Source of the DNA: Argentina anserina
Lineage: Eukaryota; Streptophyta; Magnoliopsida; Rosales; Rosaceae
Length of the DNA: 64,000 nt
Direction of reading: 5' to 3'
Assembly (NCBI RefSeq): GCF_933775445.1
Contig: NC_065875.1
Location: 15,747,555 to 15,811,554, forward strand
A program made the translations under genes and the position numbers. Positions 22,076 through 34,386 of this stretch are shown here, piece by piece (the first letter of the stretch is position 1; each line of letters begins with the position of its first letter). The notes under the pieces are model-generated. The model saw nothing but the letters and a program-made list of their open reading frames with translations, searched no databases and had not been told where the DNA came from.

Positions 22076-24460
22076 TTTGGCAAGTCAGAACCTAGCCTTT
22101 GGCCGGGCGAAAGTTACGATACAGTTAGAGCTCTAGTCTGTCTGCCTTAGTACTGCATGTGAGGTAACGGGTGGTTATCTGCTCATGGGTACTCAGATTG
22201 TTTTGGATGTTGGGTAGCGGGTGGCTATCCAACGTCGGCGGTGTATTACGAGAGGGGTAACAGATGTGTACCAGCGTTCTTGGTACCCGTAATATAAATG
22301 CATTTGGGTAACCAGAAGGGTTACTTAATTTCTCATGAGCGTTTTATTTCATATTTCTTTGGGACAACCAGATGGGCCGTCCACTGACTCATGAGTGCAT
22401 TTATATTTGTTTGATTTGTGAATTTTCGTATATATTGATATGCGAGTTATATATTTTCATTTTACTCATACAAGCTGTAAAGCTTACCGGGTTTGTGTTT
22501 ACAATCCCGGTGCACAAATTCGATGGTGTAGTGGATAACTCCGCAGGTGTGGATTAGCGGGAATTGACGGACCACTCAGAGGACTTGAAGTTATTTATCT
22601 CCAGCTTATGTGAGGATTTTTTGTGACTATCTTGTGAGGTTGTTGTGAGGATTATACATTTCCATTTGTTTTAATGTTGAATTATAATTTGGTTGTAATA
22701 ATCGGTTTGACTGAGTTGTATTTTGAACTCAGAGATGATCCGCTGTGGCATTTTAAATGATTTCAATTTCATCGAGATTGTTTGGTGTTTAACGACTTTG
22801 AAATTTTGAGTTTTTATACTCGAAATTTTGGGGTCATTACAGAAAATAAGGTGAGTAAACCTCAAAATGATCATCATGATCAAAATAGTGTTATAATTAT
22901 TGAATTTAGTTTGAGTTGTTACCATAGTCGTGCATCACTAGTTTATAAAAATTATTTTTAAAAAATGTTTTGGTTTAAATTCGTGAACTTGATCGTCTAT
23001 GGTTCATAGGTAAGTGAAACACTATTTTAATAAATGATTTTGAAAATGTTTTAGTGATTATGGACTATGGTGAATGTGAGTAAATCTAACTATGACGAGT
23101 CTACCATTTGCGGTGACTCATAGTTACATTTTTTTGTTAAAAGATCGAACTATGACATGTATATGATATAGTGGGTTGTGTATGTGTATAAAATGGTATG
23201 AGTTCTTATATTATATATTGTCACGGTCTTATTTCCAAATGAATTATACTATGACAACTATATTTATTTTATTTGAGCAAGAGTCGCTTTGTTGTAGTAC
23301 AATAACATGGGTGGATTGTTATTGTATATGGTTTTAAAATTGAGTCTTGTTAAAACGTTTTCTGTCTTCGGATGTGTTTTTTTTGTCTTCGGACATGTTT
23401 TCTTTCTTCGGACGTGTTGACAGTATCAAAACCAAGTCTTGGCCATGTGACAGTTACAATTCAGTTAGAGTTCTAGTCTGTCTGTTGGTGTACTACATGA
23501 GGGGTAACAAATGGGTTGCCTGGGTCTCATGAGTACCCATATTTTTTAGTGACATTAGGTACAGATGGGCTACCCAGTGTCGGTGTACTGCATGAGGGGT
23601 AACAGACGAGTACTTGGGTCTCATGAGTACCCATGTTTTACATGATTTTAGGTAACCAGATGGGTTGCCCAATGCATGTCGGTGTACTGCATGAGGGGTA
23701 ACAGATGGGTTGTCTGAGTCTCATGAGTACCTATGTTTTTAAATGATTTTTGGTAACAGATGGGTTGCCCAGTGTCACATGAGTACGTTTGTCTTTAAAT
23801 ATTATTTGACATATTTCCTTTGTATGCAATGTATGTTTACTGTTGGTTTACTCATACGGGCTGAAAAACTTACCGGATTTGTGTTTACAATTCTCGTGCA
23901 CCAATTCGATGGTGTAGGAGATAATTCTGCAGGTGAGGATTAGCAAATTCTGAAGGTTTACTCTGAAGATTTCTTTCTTCTGTTTGTGATGAGGATTTAG
24001 TGAATTTTACATTTCCATTGGTTATAATACTGAGGTATAAACTGGTTATGTATTATTCAAGTCGACTGAGTCATGCTGTGGACTCAGTTTTGATACACTG
24101 TTATGATAAGATAATTTCAATATATTTGAAATTGTTTTAGAGTTTTCATAGCTTCGAATTCGAATTTTATCATTCGAATTTCGGGGTTGTGACATTCAAG
24201 AATTATTTGGTTCATTTGTCGAGATGAACACAGAGATCAACAGTACGTACATTGAACATATTCTTATGTAATAAAAACTGATTGATTTCAAGAAGCTTTT
24301 TCTTTTTCAGAGCATTGCCGTTCACTGCTATATTTATCCCGCTTGTTTTAAATTCGGATAGTGAGTGATTTGCTCCTATATATTAGTACCAAGGCTTTCT
24401 TGAGACAAGAGCTCATACTTATTATTTGATCAAATCACCGGATATATATACAGTAGGAAT

Positions 24461-24888
24461 CAATGTTTTAAAAAACTCGCCTTAAGACTCGGCTTAAAAA
24501 GCTTAAAGCTACTTGCATAACGCCTCTCTTTTTCGGTCTGGACACCGAGGCTCGCATTTTACGCCTTATGTTACGTTTTTTACGCATTTTACTACGCCTT
24601 AGAAAATAATCTTTTCAAATATCTTTTTATATTTATTTATAGAATGTGTTTAATTTGAGGAAAACTATCTAAAACGTTTGAATTATGAATTTCATTATAT
24701 TTAAATGCAATAAATTGGTAAGTTCTTATGTATATTTGTTCTTTTTGTATGTGTATAATTATATATTTACACATTTAACTACTAATTTTTTTTATAGCAT
24801 AAGGCTTACGCTTTATGCGCCTCAAGTTATAAGGCTCAAGACTCTCAAGCAAACGTCTTGAGGTACGACTTCGCTTTTTAAAACATTG
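24461..24888. mobile_element. hAT-type MITE, 428 bp
   Basis: The left end CAATGTTTTAAAAA is the inverted counterpart of the right end TTTTTAAAACATTG. Flanking octamers are GTAGGAAT and GTAGGGAT, a 7/8 match consistent with an 8-bp target duplication. The interior keeps further inverted similarity (CGCCTTAAG, CTTGAGG). No coding capacity. Confidence 0.75.
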
Positions 24889-25414
24889 GTAGGGATATGT
24901 ATAATTAGCTGCTTGCTTGTGCACAACAATGATTGATCAACCATAGATATCAATGAACAAAACTTAAATAGTGCGTTTAGGCTCAGCTGCATGTTAAATA
25001 CACGCTGGAGTGCTGTAGAATTAACTCAACTAAATGACAGATTTGAGAAGAATTGATGCTAGCACAAAGAAAAGCACGAATCCGAGCCAATCTTAACAAG
25101 TCGCTTGCAGAATAGATATACAGTATAGTTTAAACGCTGATGGAACAAATTTAACATATGTAGATGATTATATGCATCCTCAAGTCTTTAGCAGGCAGCT
25201 AGGGATCAGATTTGGTTCCGTAACAGATATTTGTGAACACTTGTATATAGATTTTTATTCTTTCTTTTCTCTTCAGCGTTAAGATTTTGGGCGGAGATAG
25301 TGTTCTGTTAGTTGTGGTATCTAGAAAAGCAACGTTAAAGAAAGCTATCGCATATGGCCTGATAAGCCTCATCGATCCCTTCTCTTCCTCATCTTTTCTT
25401 TCCGCGAGAGAGAA

Positions 25415-25580
25415 TCTGTGCATGGTCTGTACCTCACGGCCTCACCAACCCAGAAAAACCATAATCTTAGATTTGTGATGCCACGATCCGACCTCGCATT
25501 CTTTATCTTGAAATTTATATAGCTATAAAAGTTGACATTCTTGTCCCAACTTACACCACCCGCCATCATGACACTATACG
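25415..25580. other. block homologous to 11545-11700
   Basis: Same order of short conserved stretches as upstream of GRX copy 1, about 1.4 kb before GRX copy 2. It supports a duplication unit that extends well upstream of the coding region. Confidence 0.6.
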
Positions 25581-26189
25581 AGTGCTGATCACTGGTCAAG
25601 CAGTTGAGCACATATAGTGTCTATACCTCTCCTTTATCACATAACGTAGATCTTATCCCTGTCTTATCAGGTTCTTTCACACACACAATAAACCCTGTGA
25701 TGTACGGTCCAGGAGCCCTATGGAAAGCTTTCAAATCTCTAGCTGCTCCAAGTTGGGGCAATTTTAAAATCAATCTCTGACGAGATAAAAATCCACAAAG
25801 CATTTAGTGATTTAGCAGAGATTTTCTGTATAAGTTTGACGTTCCATGACTTCCATCAACATTGTGGGCAATATTCCAATTGGGGAAGGCTGGGAAAAAA
25901 ATTTTTAAAGGGGTCTTTTTTATTTTATTTTAAATTTGATGCATGGGGAATATAGTCCTGTATCTTCTCGATCGAGATGACTTATATATATAACGTATAT
26001 ATTAACCATAGAGAACTAGCTAGTCTATCCACTATTTACTTAATTAGACAGTCAATTAACTTCACTTTACAAAATATAAGCTAGAACTCATTGTAAATGG
26101 TATTTCTATGTGTATAGTATAGGATGCAATACAGTGTACATACATAGATTTTCGGTTTCAAGCGTTTGCTTTCTGTGTCCCTATCATGA

Positions 26190-26757
26190 TTGGATTCGAG
26201 CTAAGAAGTAAAAGGAGGTCCCAATTGGATAAATCAAACTATTCTCTTCGACTCAGAAAATATTCCAGCTGCAGATCATAGATAGAAACTGCAGGGGACT
26301 ATGATCATATATCAAACCAACTTTTTTTAAGAAAACAAGCATCTGTCTGAGAAAGCAAGTAGTAAATCATTTTCCCTCGTTACTAATGACAATGAAGCAG
26401 GTATACATACACAGTCAAGTGATGTAAAATAAGGCACACAGCACCAAAATGAGAGACGATAACGAAGAACAAAATGCCATGTTGTGTGAAGCAAGTCATG
26501 GAACCTATTTAGGATAAGAATTAATCCAAAGCCGTACCAAGGACACGCCTCTATTTCTGTATGTTAAAAATCGACAATGTGCATTTGAACTTTGATTCTC
26601 CTAGCTAGTGAGTGCAGCTTTTGGATAGCTGTCTAGAAAGATCGATCAAATATCAAATCGGACATTCTTATTATCCTTCATTACCAAATCCCTTTAACCG
26701 TTTAACGTACTTTTAGGCGATTCCAATCAACTCTCACCCGGCCATCTCTTATATATA
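26190..26757 (+). promoter_or_regulatory. GRX copy 2 promoter: conserved blocks A and B plus TATA box
   Basis: Block A has AAAGGAGGTCCCAATTGGAT around 26210-26240. Block B at 26511-26551 is the most diverged of the four: AAGCCGTACCAAGGACACGC has ACGC where the others have ACGT. TATATATA is at 26750-26757. Confidence 0.65.
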
Positions 26758-26970
26758 CACTACCCTGGCACACCAAACTCCCAAACACATCAAACCTCAC
26801 CTATCAACATTCTTCATACAGCTCCAAGATCTCTACCTATTTCCTCTCAATCTATTCAACACATTTCACTTAATTACCAACCCACCATTGCCATTAGCAT
26901 AAACTCTAATTTGCCTTCAAGTCATTAGATTTTCACTTGTTCATCACCGGAAGAAAGCTGCTAGCTAGCG

Positions 26971-27279
26971 ATGGAGTCAGTGACAAAGATGGTGTCCGAG
27001 AGGCCAGTGGTGGTCTTCAGCAAGAGCTCATGTTGCATGAGCCACTCAATCAAGACCTTGCTTTGCGACTTTGGTGTGAACCCAGCAGTGTATGAGCTTG
27101 ATGAGATACACAGAGGGAGAGAAATAGAGCAGGCTCTGTTGAGGCTTGGATGCAACCCATCGGTGCCAGCTGTGTTCATTGGTGGCGAGTTTGTTGGAGG
27201 AGCAAACGAGATCATGAGTCTTCATCTTAAGCGCACCCTAATTCCCATGCTAAAGCGCGCTGGTGCTTTATGGGTTTGA
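26971..27279 (+). CDS. CC-type (ROXY) monothiol glutaredoxin, copy 2
   Basis: A 102-residue intronless paralogue of the same class. It has CCMS at residues 21-24, the SVPAVFIGG cis-proline region, GGANE and the GALWV tail. It differs from copy 1 mainly by lacking the extra codon and by ELDEIHRG in place of ELDEMQRG. Every residue expected for glutathione binding and the CC-type active site is kept, so it should be functional. The start matches the other copies; the TATA box is ~215 bases upstream. Likely role: nuclear or cytosolic redox co-regulator of TGA factors, inferred from the family. Confidence 0.93.
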   Translation: MESVTKMVSERPVVVFSKSSCCMSHSIKTLLCDFGVNPAVYELDEIHRGREIEQALLRLGCNPSVPAVFIGGEFVGGANEIMSLHLKRTLIPMLKRAGALWV

Positions 27280-29100
27280 TCAATCTAATCAAGTTAACCG
27301 AGTACCTGCATGACAAGCACGCTAATAAGAATGTTAATTGTGCACGAGAAATATACGATATAGAGTATGTGAGAGTTCCTCTTCCAATAAGGCTAACTAT
27401 AGCTACTTGATTTGTACCAAGTATGCTTAATAGCTGTTTTGTAACCCATATAACACTTGGTGTTATTTTCCCAGACACCTTGGATGGTTATTAATATATA
27501 TTAGCGCTTTATGAAAACTTACTGGAAGGGTGTAGCAAGAGTACTACTCTCATGTACGTGTCTTGTATTGATGTAGGTGAAAGTACGTGCGCTAGCTCTA
27601 ATGCTCAAGTAATTTTGATAGTTCCAACTATATAAATTAAGATTGCGCTATAGTTGTTTGAGTATGCCAGTACGTACGGTACTGATCGAGTGATCGATAT
27701 TGGTTTTTAATGAAGATGCATGCAGTAAGGTGATCGACCTTGTAATAGAATAACTGCGGTGCGTGAAACAACGACATACATACATGATACGAGTTGAAAT
27801 ATTGGTATGAAACAATTGGGTTATAATTAGCATGTTGCATGTATGCAATGAATTTGTGATTCGTGAAGAGTTCATAGTTGCTCTGATTCCAAACGATCGA
27901 AAGAGGCTGTAGCCACATGCATGCAATCGTAGTATAATTTCAGCTGAAATCTCAGCGTGAGTAAAATTTATAAGTAAAAAGTAATGAAAGAGTAAAGTAC
28001 GTACGTATGAAAAGCCGGAAGAATTATGCAACCACTTTCCTACATATATTTTATTAAGAATTGAAATTAGAGAAACTTCAGATCCACAATGACGTGTTAC
28101 GTATATAAGTACTCACAATAAAATCTGGAATTCAACTCATGCACCAAGTATGTTATCTGGAGATAAACCATACTTAGCAACATTTCTTTCTTTTTTCGTT
28201 TCTTGTTTTGGAGAAGAGTCAGAAGACATAGTTAGCAACATTTCCATCTATATGTTTTCTAAACATTGTGTTGTGATTTGAGGTCACGGTGCATTTGTGG
28301 CAATAAAGACTCCAGTCCAGAGTTGGATTAGTTAGCTTCCATTTTCTTAAGAACATAGATATTAGCTGAAAAAAAATCGGAAATCGAAAATTAATTAGAT
28401 GGCAACGATAATTCTTATTTAATTTTTAAAATTTCTAATTATTTACTTTAGTCTATTATTTTCTACCTTAAGTTTTCATAATTAGCCAATTACTGCTCTA
28501 AATTAGTAATACGAACATCATTCCAAAACTATATAGCCAAAATTATGAAAAAAAGGTCTAAAATATAGTAAATCTTAAACGTACAAATTTGTATAACACT
28601 TCATCGATCACTTCATTATTTTCATGCAAGATGCTTATGTCCTATTAAGTAAGAGATAACCACGCCGTGATATGTTAGCTAGGGCCAAGGAAACCTAAGA
28701 TGCTGACTCTTGGCTTCCCCATTGGGCCAATTAAATGATCAATTAAATTGTCAAAAGAATTTTGCAAAAGACTTCTACAAAGAATATGTATACGTATGAT
28801 TGTCAAAAAAGAATATGTATACGTACAGAGATATACTAGTACTAGCTACAAACACATGCAATTGACATTGAAAATGGCATGGTGGATAATTTGGGGGACC
28901 TCCTTTCTGATTCCATATATGTACGACGAAATGTGTTTATCGTCCAGAACGCGTCGTGAAATTAGTGATCGGGAGGAAGGTATTCCTTAGCTCAAGCATA
29001 CAGACAAACCTTACTTCTGTTTGATCTCTACTATATATATATTCATGTATTCTCTATTTTCCATCTTGCATAGTTGATTTCTGTTTCCTTTTCATCAATT
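27280..29100. other. spacer between GRX copies 2 and 3
   Basis: The first ~250 bases are the copy 2 3' untranslated region and retain similarity to copy 1. From about 28650 the sequence resembles that upstream of copy 4 (~37850 onward), including TTTTGCAAAAGACTTCTACA/TTTTGCACTAGACTTTCACA, so copies 3 and 4 share a longer duplicated upstream segment. No gene is seen. Confidence 0.55.
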
Positions 29101-29576
29101 GGATGCGAATCCAACAGGAAAAGGAGGTCCCAATTGGATAAAATCCAACTGTTGTTTCCAACTCAGTAGATAGCAGCAGATCGAATAGAAAGATCGACAC
29201 GCCAAAAAAAATCCATGCCCACCAGGCCATAATGGAAAACGAACCACCTGCAGATCTTACATAGGAAGAAAGCTAGGTTAAAGCAATATTGCAGAAATGT
29301 GATGGAAACTAGTTAAGATAAGAATGTGAAGCCGTACAAAGGACACGTCTCTATTCATTTCCGTATGCAAATATTCGACAATGTGCATAATCCAGTCCAT
29401 TTTAGTTTGATTCTCCTCGGTGCAACTTTGGCAGTCCAATAACGATCGATCAAAGTCTATGAAATCAAATATTTGATCGAACATTCTAGCTAATTTTAAC
29501 TTGCTTCTATCTGTTTGTGGCTCACAAGTCACAATGCCAATCCATGCCCTCCCACCGATCACAGCACCTATATAAA
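29101..29576 (+). promoter_or_regulatory. GRX copy 3 promoter: conserved blocks A and B plus TATA box
   Basis: Block A (~29101-29150) has GGATGCGAATCCA and AAGGAGGTCCCAATTGGATA. Block B (29313-29400) runs from TTAAGATAAGAATGTGAAGC through GGACACGTCTC to ATTCGACAATGTGCATAATC and is nearly the same as in copy 4. TATATAAA is at 29569-29576. Confidence 0.7.
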
Positions 29577-29834
29577 CACCTCCCTTACACCCCAAAACTC
29601 ACAAATAACATCACTCATTTATACATTCCTCGCAAATCTGTAATCTCTATCTATTTCCTCTGACTTAGCTTATATAGCACCTTTCACAATTTATCACAAC
29701 CTAGCTAGCTAAGAGCCTAAGAGAGTGGCATTTCATACACTTTTCGAGCCTTTCGATCGATCCTTAACTCGTTGCTTTGTTGACACTGTCTTCATATTTC
29801 ACCGCTGAAAAGACAGCAGCTCGCTATTTAGAAA

Positions 29835-30143
29835 ATGGAGGTTGTGACAGAGATGGCTTCTGAGAGACCCGTTGTGATCTTTAGCAAGTCCTCGTGCTGC
29901 ATTTCTCACTCAATCAAGACCTTGCTTTGTGATTTCGGTGTCAACCCAGCAGTGCATGAGCTTGATGAGATGCAAAGAGGGAGAGAAATAGAGCAAGCTC
30001 TGTTGAGGCTCGGATGCAACCCATCTGTGCCCGCTGTGTTCATTGGTGGTGAGTTTGTTGGCGGAGCCAATGAGATCATGAGTCTTCATCTTAAGCGCTC
30101 CTTAATCCCCATGCTTAAGCGCGCCGGTGCTTTATGGGTTTGA
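29835..30143 (+). CDS. CC-type (ROXY) monothiol glutaredoxin, copy 3
   Basis: A 102-residue intronless gene with active site CCIS (residues 21-24), the SVPAVFIGG region, GGANE and the GALWV tail. Isoleucine replaces methionine in the active-site motif and HELDEM replaces YELDEM; copy 4 shares both changes, grouping copies 3 and 4. All family residues expected for activity are present. The TATA box lies ~260 bases upstream. Function inferred from family: redox-linked transcriptional regulator working with TGA factors. Confidence 0.93.
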   Translation: MEVVTEMASERPVVIFSKSSCCISHSIKTLLCDFGVNPAVHELDEMQRGREIEQALLRLGCNPSVPAVFIGGEFVGGANEIMSLHLKRSLIPMLKRAGALWV

Positions 30144-30606
30144 TCAATCTAATCATCAAGTTAACCACGTACTTAATTATGCACTAGGGATGTAATGTAT
30201 GTGGATGATAATAATAAATATGACATAGAGCTTGCGATCTAGAGTTCGGTTGTGTCTAATAAGCTGCATGGCTTTTTTTGTAATCCCATGCAAGTAATAG
30301 TGATCTGCATTCTCAAACAAGTTGTAAGTTGTAACCAATGACATTTGTCTTTAATGCAGTATAAATAAATATTATATGATGCTTTATGTGAAAATGGCAA
30401 AGGACTTGCACGATAAGAAATTAAGAATTGTATACATGTATGTCAGATTAGCAGCAAGCCAGCAAATGCTATATCCAATATATTAATTCAATGATTTTTT
30501 TTTTGTGATGAAGAAGCTATAGTTTCTCCAATATTCACGTACAATTGAGATGGGTACATCCGTACATGCATGCAGCCTAATGCAATCCTAGTATTTGAAC
30601 TGATAC
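30144..30606. other. 3' flank of GRX copy 3
   Basis: The 3' untranslated region resembles copies 1 and 2 just after the stop (GTTTGATCAATCTAATCATC) and then decays. No gene is seen before solo LTR D. Confidence 0.5.
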
Positions 30607-33203
30607 TGTTACGACCCCGAACGACCCCGAAATTTTAAGTATGAAACTCAAATTTCGAAGTCATGAAAAACGCTAAAACAAATCTCAATAAATCGAAATC
30701 GTTTCAATCTCAGTGGATCATTACTGAGTTCACAATACAACTCAAACAAACCAATTATTACAAACCAAATTTATAATTTAACATTACATCAAATGGAAAT
30801 GTAATAATACTCACAAATTCTCATAAAAAAATCCACAAATAAATCCTCACCACAAGCTGGGAATAAATAACTTGAAGTCCTCTGAGCGGTCCGTCATTTC
30901 CCGCTAATCCACACCTGCGGAGTTATCCCCTACACCATCGAATTGGTGCACCGGGATTGTAAACACAAACCCGGTAAGCTTTACAGCTCGTATGAGTAAA
31001 AACATCAATAAAACTCGTATATCGCCATATACAAAAATCCACAAAAATATCAATTATAAATGCACTCATGAGTCAATGGACGGCCCATCTGGTTGTCCAT
31101 AAATATGAAAATAAAAGTGCAGATGAGAAATTAGGTAACCCCTCTGTTTACCCAAATGCATTTATAACACGGGTACTCATGAGCGCTGGTATACCTCTGT
31201 TACCCCTCAGGTAGTACACCGCCGACATTGGGCAACCTCCTGCTACCCAACATCCAAAAAGATGAGTACTCATGAGCCAATAACTCATATGTTACCTAAC
31301 ATGCAGTACTCCGGCAGACAGACTAGAGCTCTAACTGTATTGTAACTTTCGCCCGGCCAAAGGCTAGGTTCCGACATGCCAAACACGTCCGAAGACAAAA
31401 CGTTTTAACAAACTCCATGTTAAAACCACATACAATAATCATCGCCTCATATTGTACAATTAAATCGACATGCTCATTATATAATCTCATCATTAAAATG
31501 AATATATTCACAACGAAATCATGACAGTAAATAATATAGCAAACTATATATATGTACTTATTTACCATTAATACGAATATATATATATATATTCCACTAT
31601 ATCAACTACATGTCATATTTCATTCTTTAAACTTTTGCAAAATCTTGAATCTCCGCAAGGGTAGATTCGTAAGTAAGTGAGATTTTACTCACCTTATAAA
31701 CTCGTGCGTAATTCCACAATTTCCGAAAATAATTCTTTTTCTTGATTTATCGATCACCTTGAAAAGATAAGAAAAGAATTCAGAATCGTTACGTAAACCT
31801 TTAAATGCCGAAACAGTAATAATATGCTATTGTTTAGCAATTTCTGGTTTTACGAATTTACTGTTCATGGGGTTTACTATTCACGTATTTCTGTATAAAT
31901 ACACATCAATTACATATTCATGTATGGTATACATACTGTTTACGTATTTCTGTAAGTATAAATACTATTCAAATGTAAACACTGTCTCAGTAAATAATAA
32001 TTACTGAGTTACCCTTCCGAAATTACTTTTTACATTTACTGAAAAGTAATTTATATTTACATTTACTGCACGTAAAATAAATTTATATTTACTGTACGTA
32101 AATCACCTTTTTACATTCACCGTCGTAAAAATAAATTTTTACAATTTTACTGTTTGAAAACACTATTCACGCGCCACTTATTGTGGCAGCGCGTGGGGCA
32201 CACGCGCCGAGCCTAAGGCCGGCGCGTAGCACGCCACCGCCGCCCCAAAATCCCTCCTTTCTTCCCCCTCTTCCTCCCCACGGCCTCACGCCGCCCCTAG
32301 ACTACTTCACACCCCCACACGCGCCGTCTAAGGCGGCGGTAACCCCACCTACTCCTCCAATCTTCATCAAAACAACTCGAAAATCATCCACAATCATGAC
32401 AACCAATAATTGAACGCATCAATACCTAGATCGGAGCTCGAATTGCACCGGAAGTGGTTACTGGTGAGCTTCTCGCAGAAACTCCACTCGTCGATGTGGC
32501 TCTTCGGCGGCGAGGCGAGGCACGGCGAGCTTGAGGGTTGCAGCGGAGGGTCACGCGATGTTCTAGGGACCGGCGGTGAGGGACACGGCGGCTTGGAAGC
32601 GGATATTGCGGTGCGATGCAGAGGGAGGCTCGGGGAGAGAGGAAAGGCTCTTGGCGGCGAGACGGAGCGTCGCAAGCTCGGGGTTTGGAGAGGAGAGTCA
32701 CGTGATCCTTCTGAGCTAGGCGGTGAGAGTCACGAACGGCGGGAGGGTGGTGGATTGGCGGTGGGTTTCTCTGAGGGGGAAGAGGGCGATTTTCGGGGAG
32801 AGAGAGAGAAGGGAGGCGCGGGTGAAATGAGAGAGAAGGGTTTCCAAAAATGGAAACCCTACTTCAGAAAAATTCCCTTTTATACTCCTCTCCAAAATCG
32901 GAAACTAACTTCCATCGTTAATAACTTTCACGTACAATGTCCGATTAGAACACGTGACGTGGCCATGAACTCGTATCGACGAGTTCTACAATTTCCGTGA
33001 AGGAAGTTTTCACAAACAAGCGACGGAATAAAAGTCGATATCCATATCGCGGAAACGTAACGTTTTTCTAAATAAACGTTCCGAGAACGTTCCCGTTCTT
33101 GTTTCGAAATGTCGCAAACAACCAAATTTCATTTTAAATAAATTTTACAACTTATAAAAATTAAATCAAACCAAAAATCATTCTGAAAATTCGGGTTATT
33201 ACA
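30607..33203 (-). mobile_element. solo-LTR-like copy D, 2.6 kb
   Basis: On the plus strand it begins TGTTACGACCCCG and ends GGGTTATTACA, flanked by GATAC on both sides. It is in the opposite orientation to A-C. The conserved core is at 30931-30975, the CTGTTCAC/TACTATTCAC array at ~31800-32165, a palindromic GCGCGTGGGG block near 32170-32250, and the minus-strand TATAAAAG at 32877-32884. No pol sequence. Confidence 0.85.
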
Positions 33204-33398
33204 GATACCCCAAGTATGAATGGAGAACACTTGATTATATATCTTCTACGAATTGTGCAGTGATTTGAGATCATAGTACAAAAGGTAAAGAACTAAACGT
33301 GGTAGACTAGTGAATTTCAAATTATTAGTATATGATCGATGCTCATTATATATGGTTTTCTGTCTAAAAAGTAAAGAACTCTAATTCTTTGTTCCAAC

Positions 33399-33926
33399 CT
33401 AAGTAGCACGGATACGGACACAAGTGTCCGTATTGGACACGATTCGATATTTAGACACGGCATATAGAAATATTTTTAGACACGAACACGTGGTGGACAC
33501 GTTAATTAAATATTTTTTTAATATATTTATTTATTTAAAAGTATTTAGATGTATATATGTCAAAGTGTGCATTAAAATGAAGAAAACATAACTTGTTGGA
33601 ATGACTAAGGACTTGATCAGTACCTTGGATAACCAAGGTTCGAATTCCACCACAAGCATTCTTATTTTTATCACGAGTGTCTCTCCTTATATATATATAT
33701 ATATATATATATTAAAGTGTGCATAAATATAATAAAAACTGCATCTGTTAGAATGGTTGAAAAGTTGTTGGGTGCCTTGGATGACCAAAGTTTGAATTTC
33801 ACCATAAGCGCTTTTCACTTTTATTATGAGTTGGTGCGTGTCCGCGTGTCCGATTTAGATACTCATGTGTCCGAATTCGTGTCCGTGTCGGACAAGCAAC
33901 CCAAATGACGTGTCTGTGCTTCATAG
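33399..33926. mobile_element. hAT-type MITE, 528 bp, with internal duplication
   Basis: The ends CTAAGTAGCACGGATACGG and, reverse-complemented, CTATGAAGCACAGACACGT are similar. Flanks GTTCCAAC and ATTCCAAA are a partly decayed 8-bp duplication. Inside, a ~125-base segment is tandemly duplicated (33560-33686 and 33712-33836) around an AT run. Each half contains a GGTTCGAATTCC-like sequence similar to a tRNA B box. Confidence 0.65.
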
Positions 33927-34386
33927 ATTCCAAACAATCTGAACTTTAAGCTACAATAATAAGTGTTATTTAGAGACATGTCATAATAATGATAGTACGT
34001 GGTCACATGGGCGGACCACGTGGGGGCTGTTGACCCCACTCATTTTGACACTCAATTTTTTTTAAAATCAATGTATAAGATATATATATATATATATCTT
34101 CATATACACTTATTGTAGGCTATTATTCATAATTTGGTGCGTCTAGTTATTGATTGCTCACTTATTCCCTTCATACTTCTATTAATTGGTTCAGAAGTTT
34201 TGATAATTCTAGTATAGGTTGGTGTTAGGATTTTAGCTTTAGTTATTGTTGTATTTTGTTTTCTTCATCGAAACTAAACAGTTTTTTTTCTCCTACCTCC
34301 ACATACTGAATTTTCTGTTTAATCCTCTTTAATCAACAATCAAATCTTCAAACGCAACCTTTTTTCCTACCCAATTTCTCTCTATT

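Larger units (their letters stand above)
19977..22841 (+). mobile_element. solo-LTR-like copy B, 2.87 kb, nested in A
   Basis: It begins TGTAATAACCCG, ends GGGGTCATTACA, and is flanked by GAAAA on both sides. Order: promoter third with AACGTAACGTTACCG-type motifs, TATAAAAG at about 20299-20306, a GC-rich leader, a CTGTAACAGTAACTGTGAAT array (~20830-21130), a hairpin-repeat array (21526-22075), the GGTAACGGGTGGTTATC region, the conserved core (22486-22541) and the terminus. No internal LTR pair, primer site or pol is visible, so it is most simply a solo LTR of a large, probably Ty3/gypsy-type element. Confidence 0.85.
18278..24194 (+). mobile_element. solo-LTR-like element A, host of nested copies B and C
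   Basis: It starts TGTAATAACCC and ends GGGGTTGTGACA. The flanks are GTCAA and TTCAA, an almost matching 5-bp duplication. It is split by copy C (18997-19899) and copy B (19977-22841); removing these with their duplications leaves ~2.1 kb. It lacks the upstream promoter third seen in B. It contains GAACAGT-type repeats (18800-18950), a TACAATAACA hairpin (23298-23326) and the conserved core at 23872-23917. No gag or pol sequence is present. Confidence 0.8.
24195..26189. other. spacer between LTR A and the GRX copy 2 promoter
   Basis: Holds a MITE (24461-24888) and a block matching the region upstream of GRX copy 1 (25415-25580). No intact gene is seen. Short frames around 25199-25803 lack recognisable domains. 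Confidence 0.5.

Noticed and set aside
32410..33000. 196-residue plus-strand frame
   Set aside because: It lies antisense within LTR copy D in GC-rich leader sequence; the frame is not kept in copy E.
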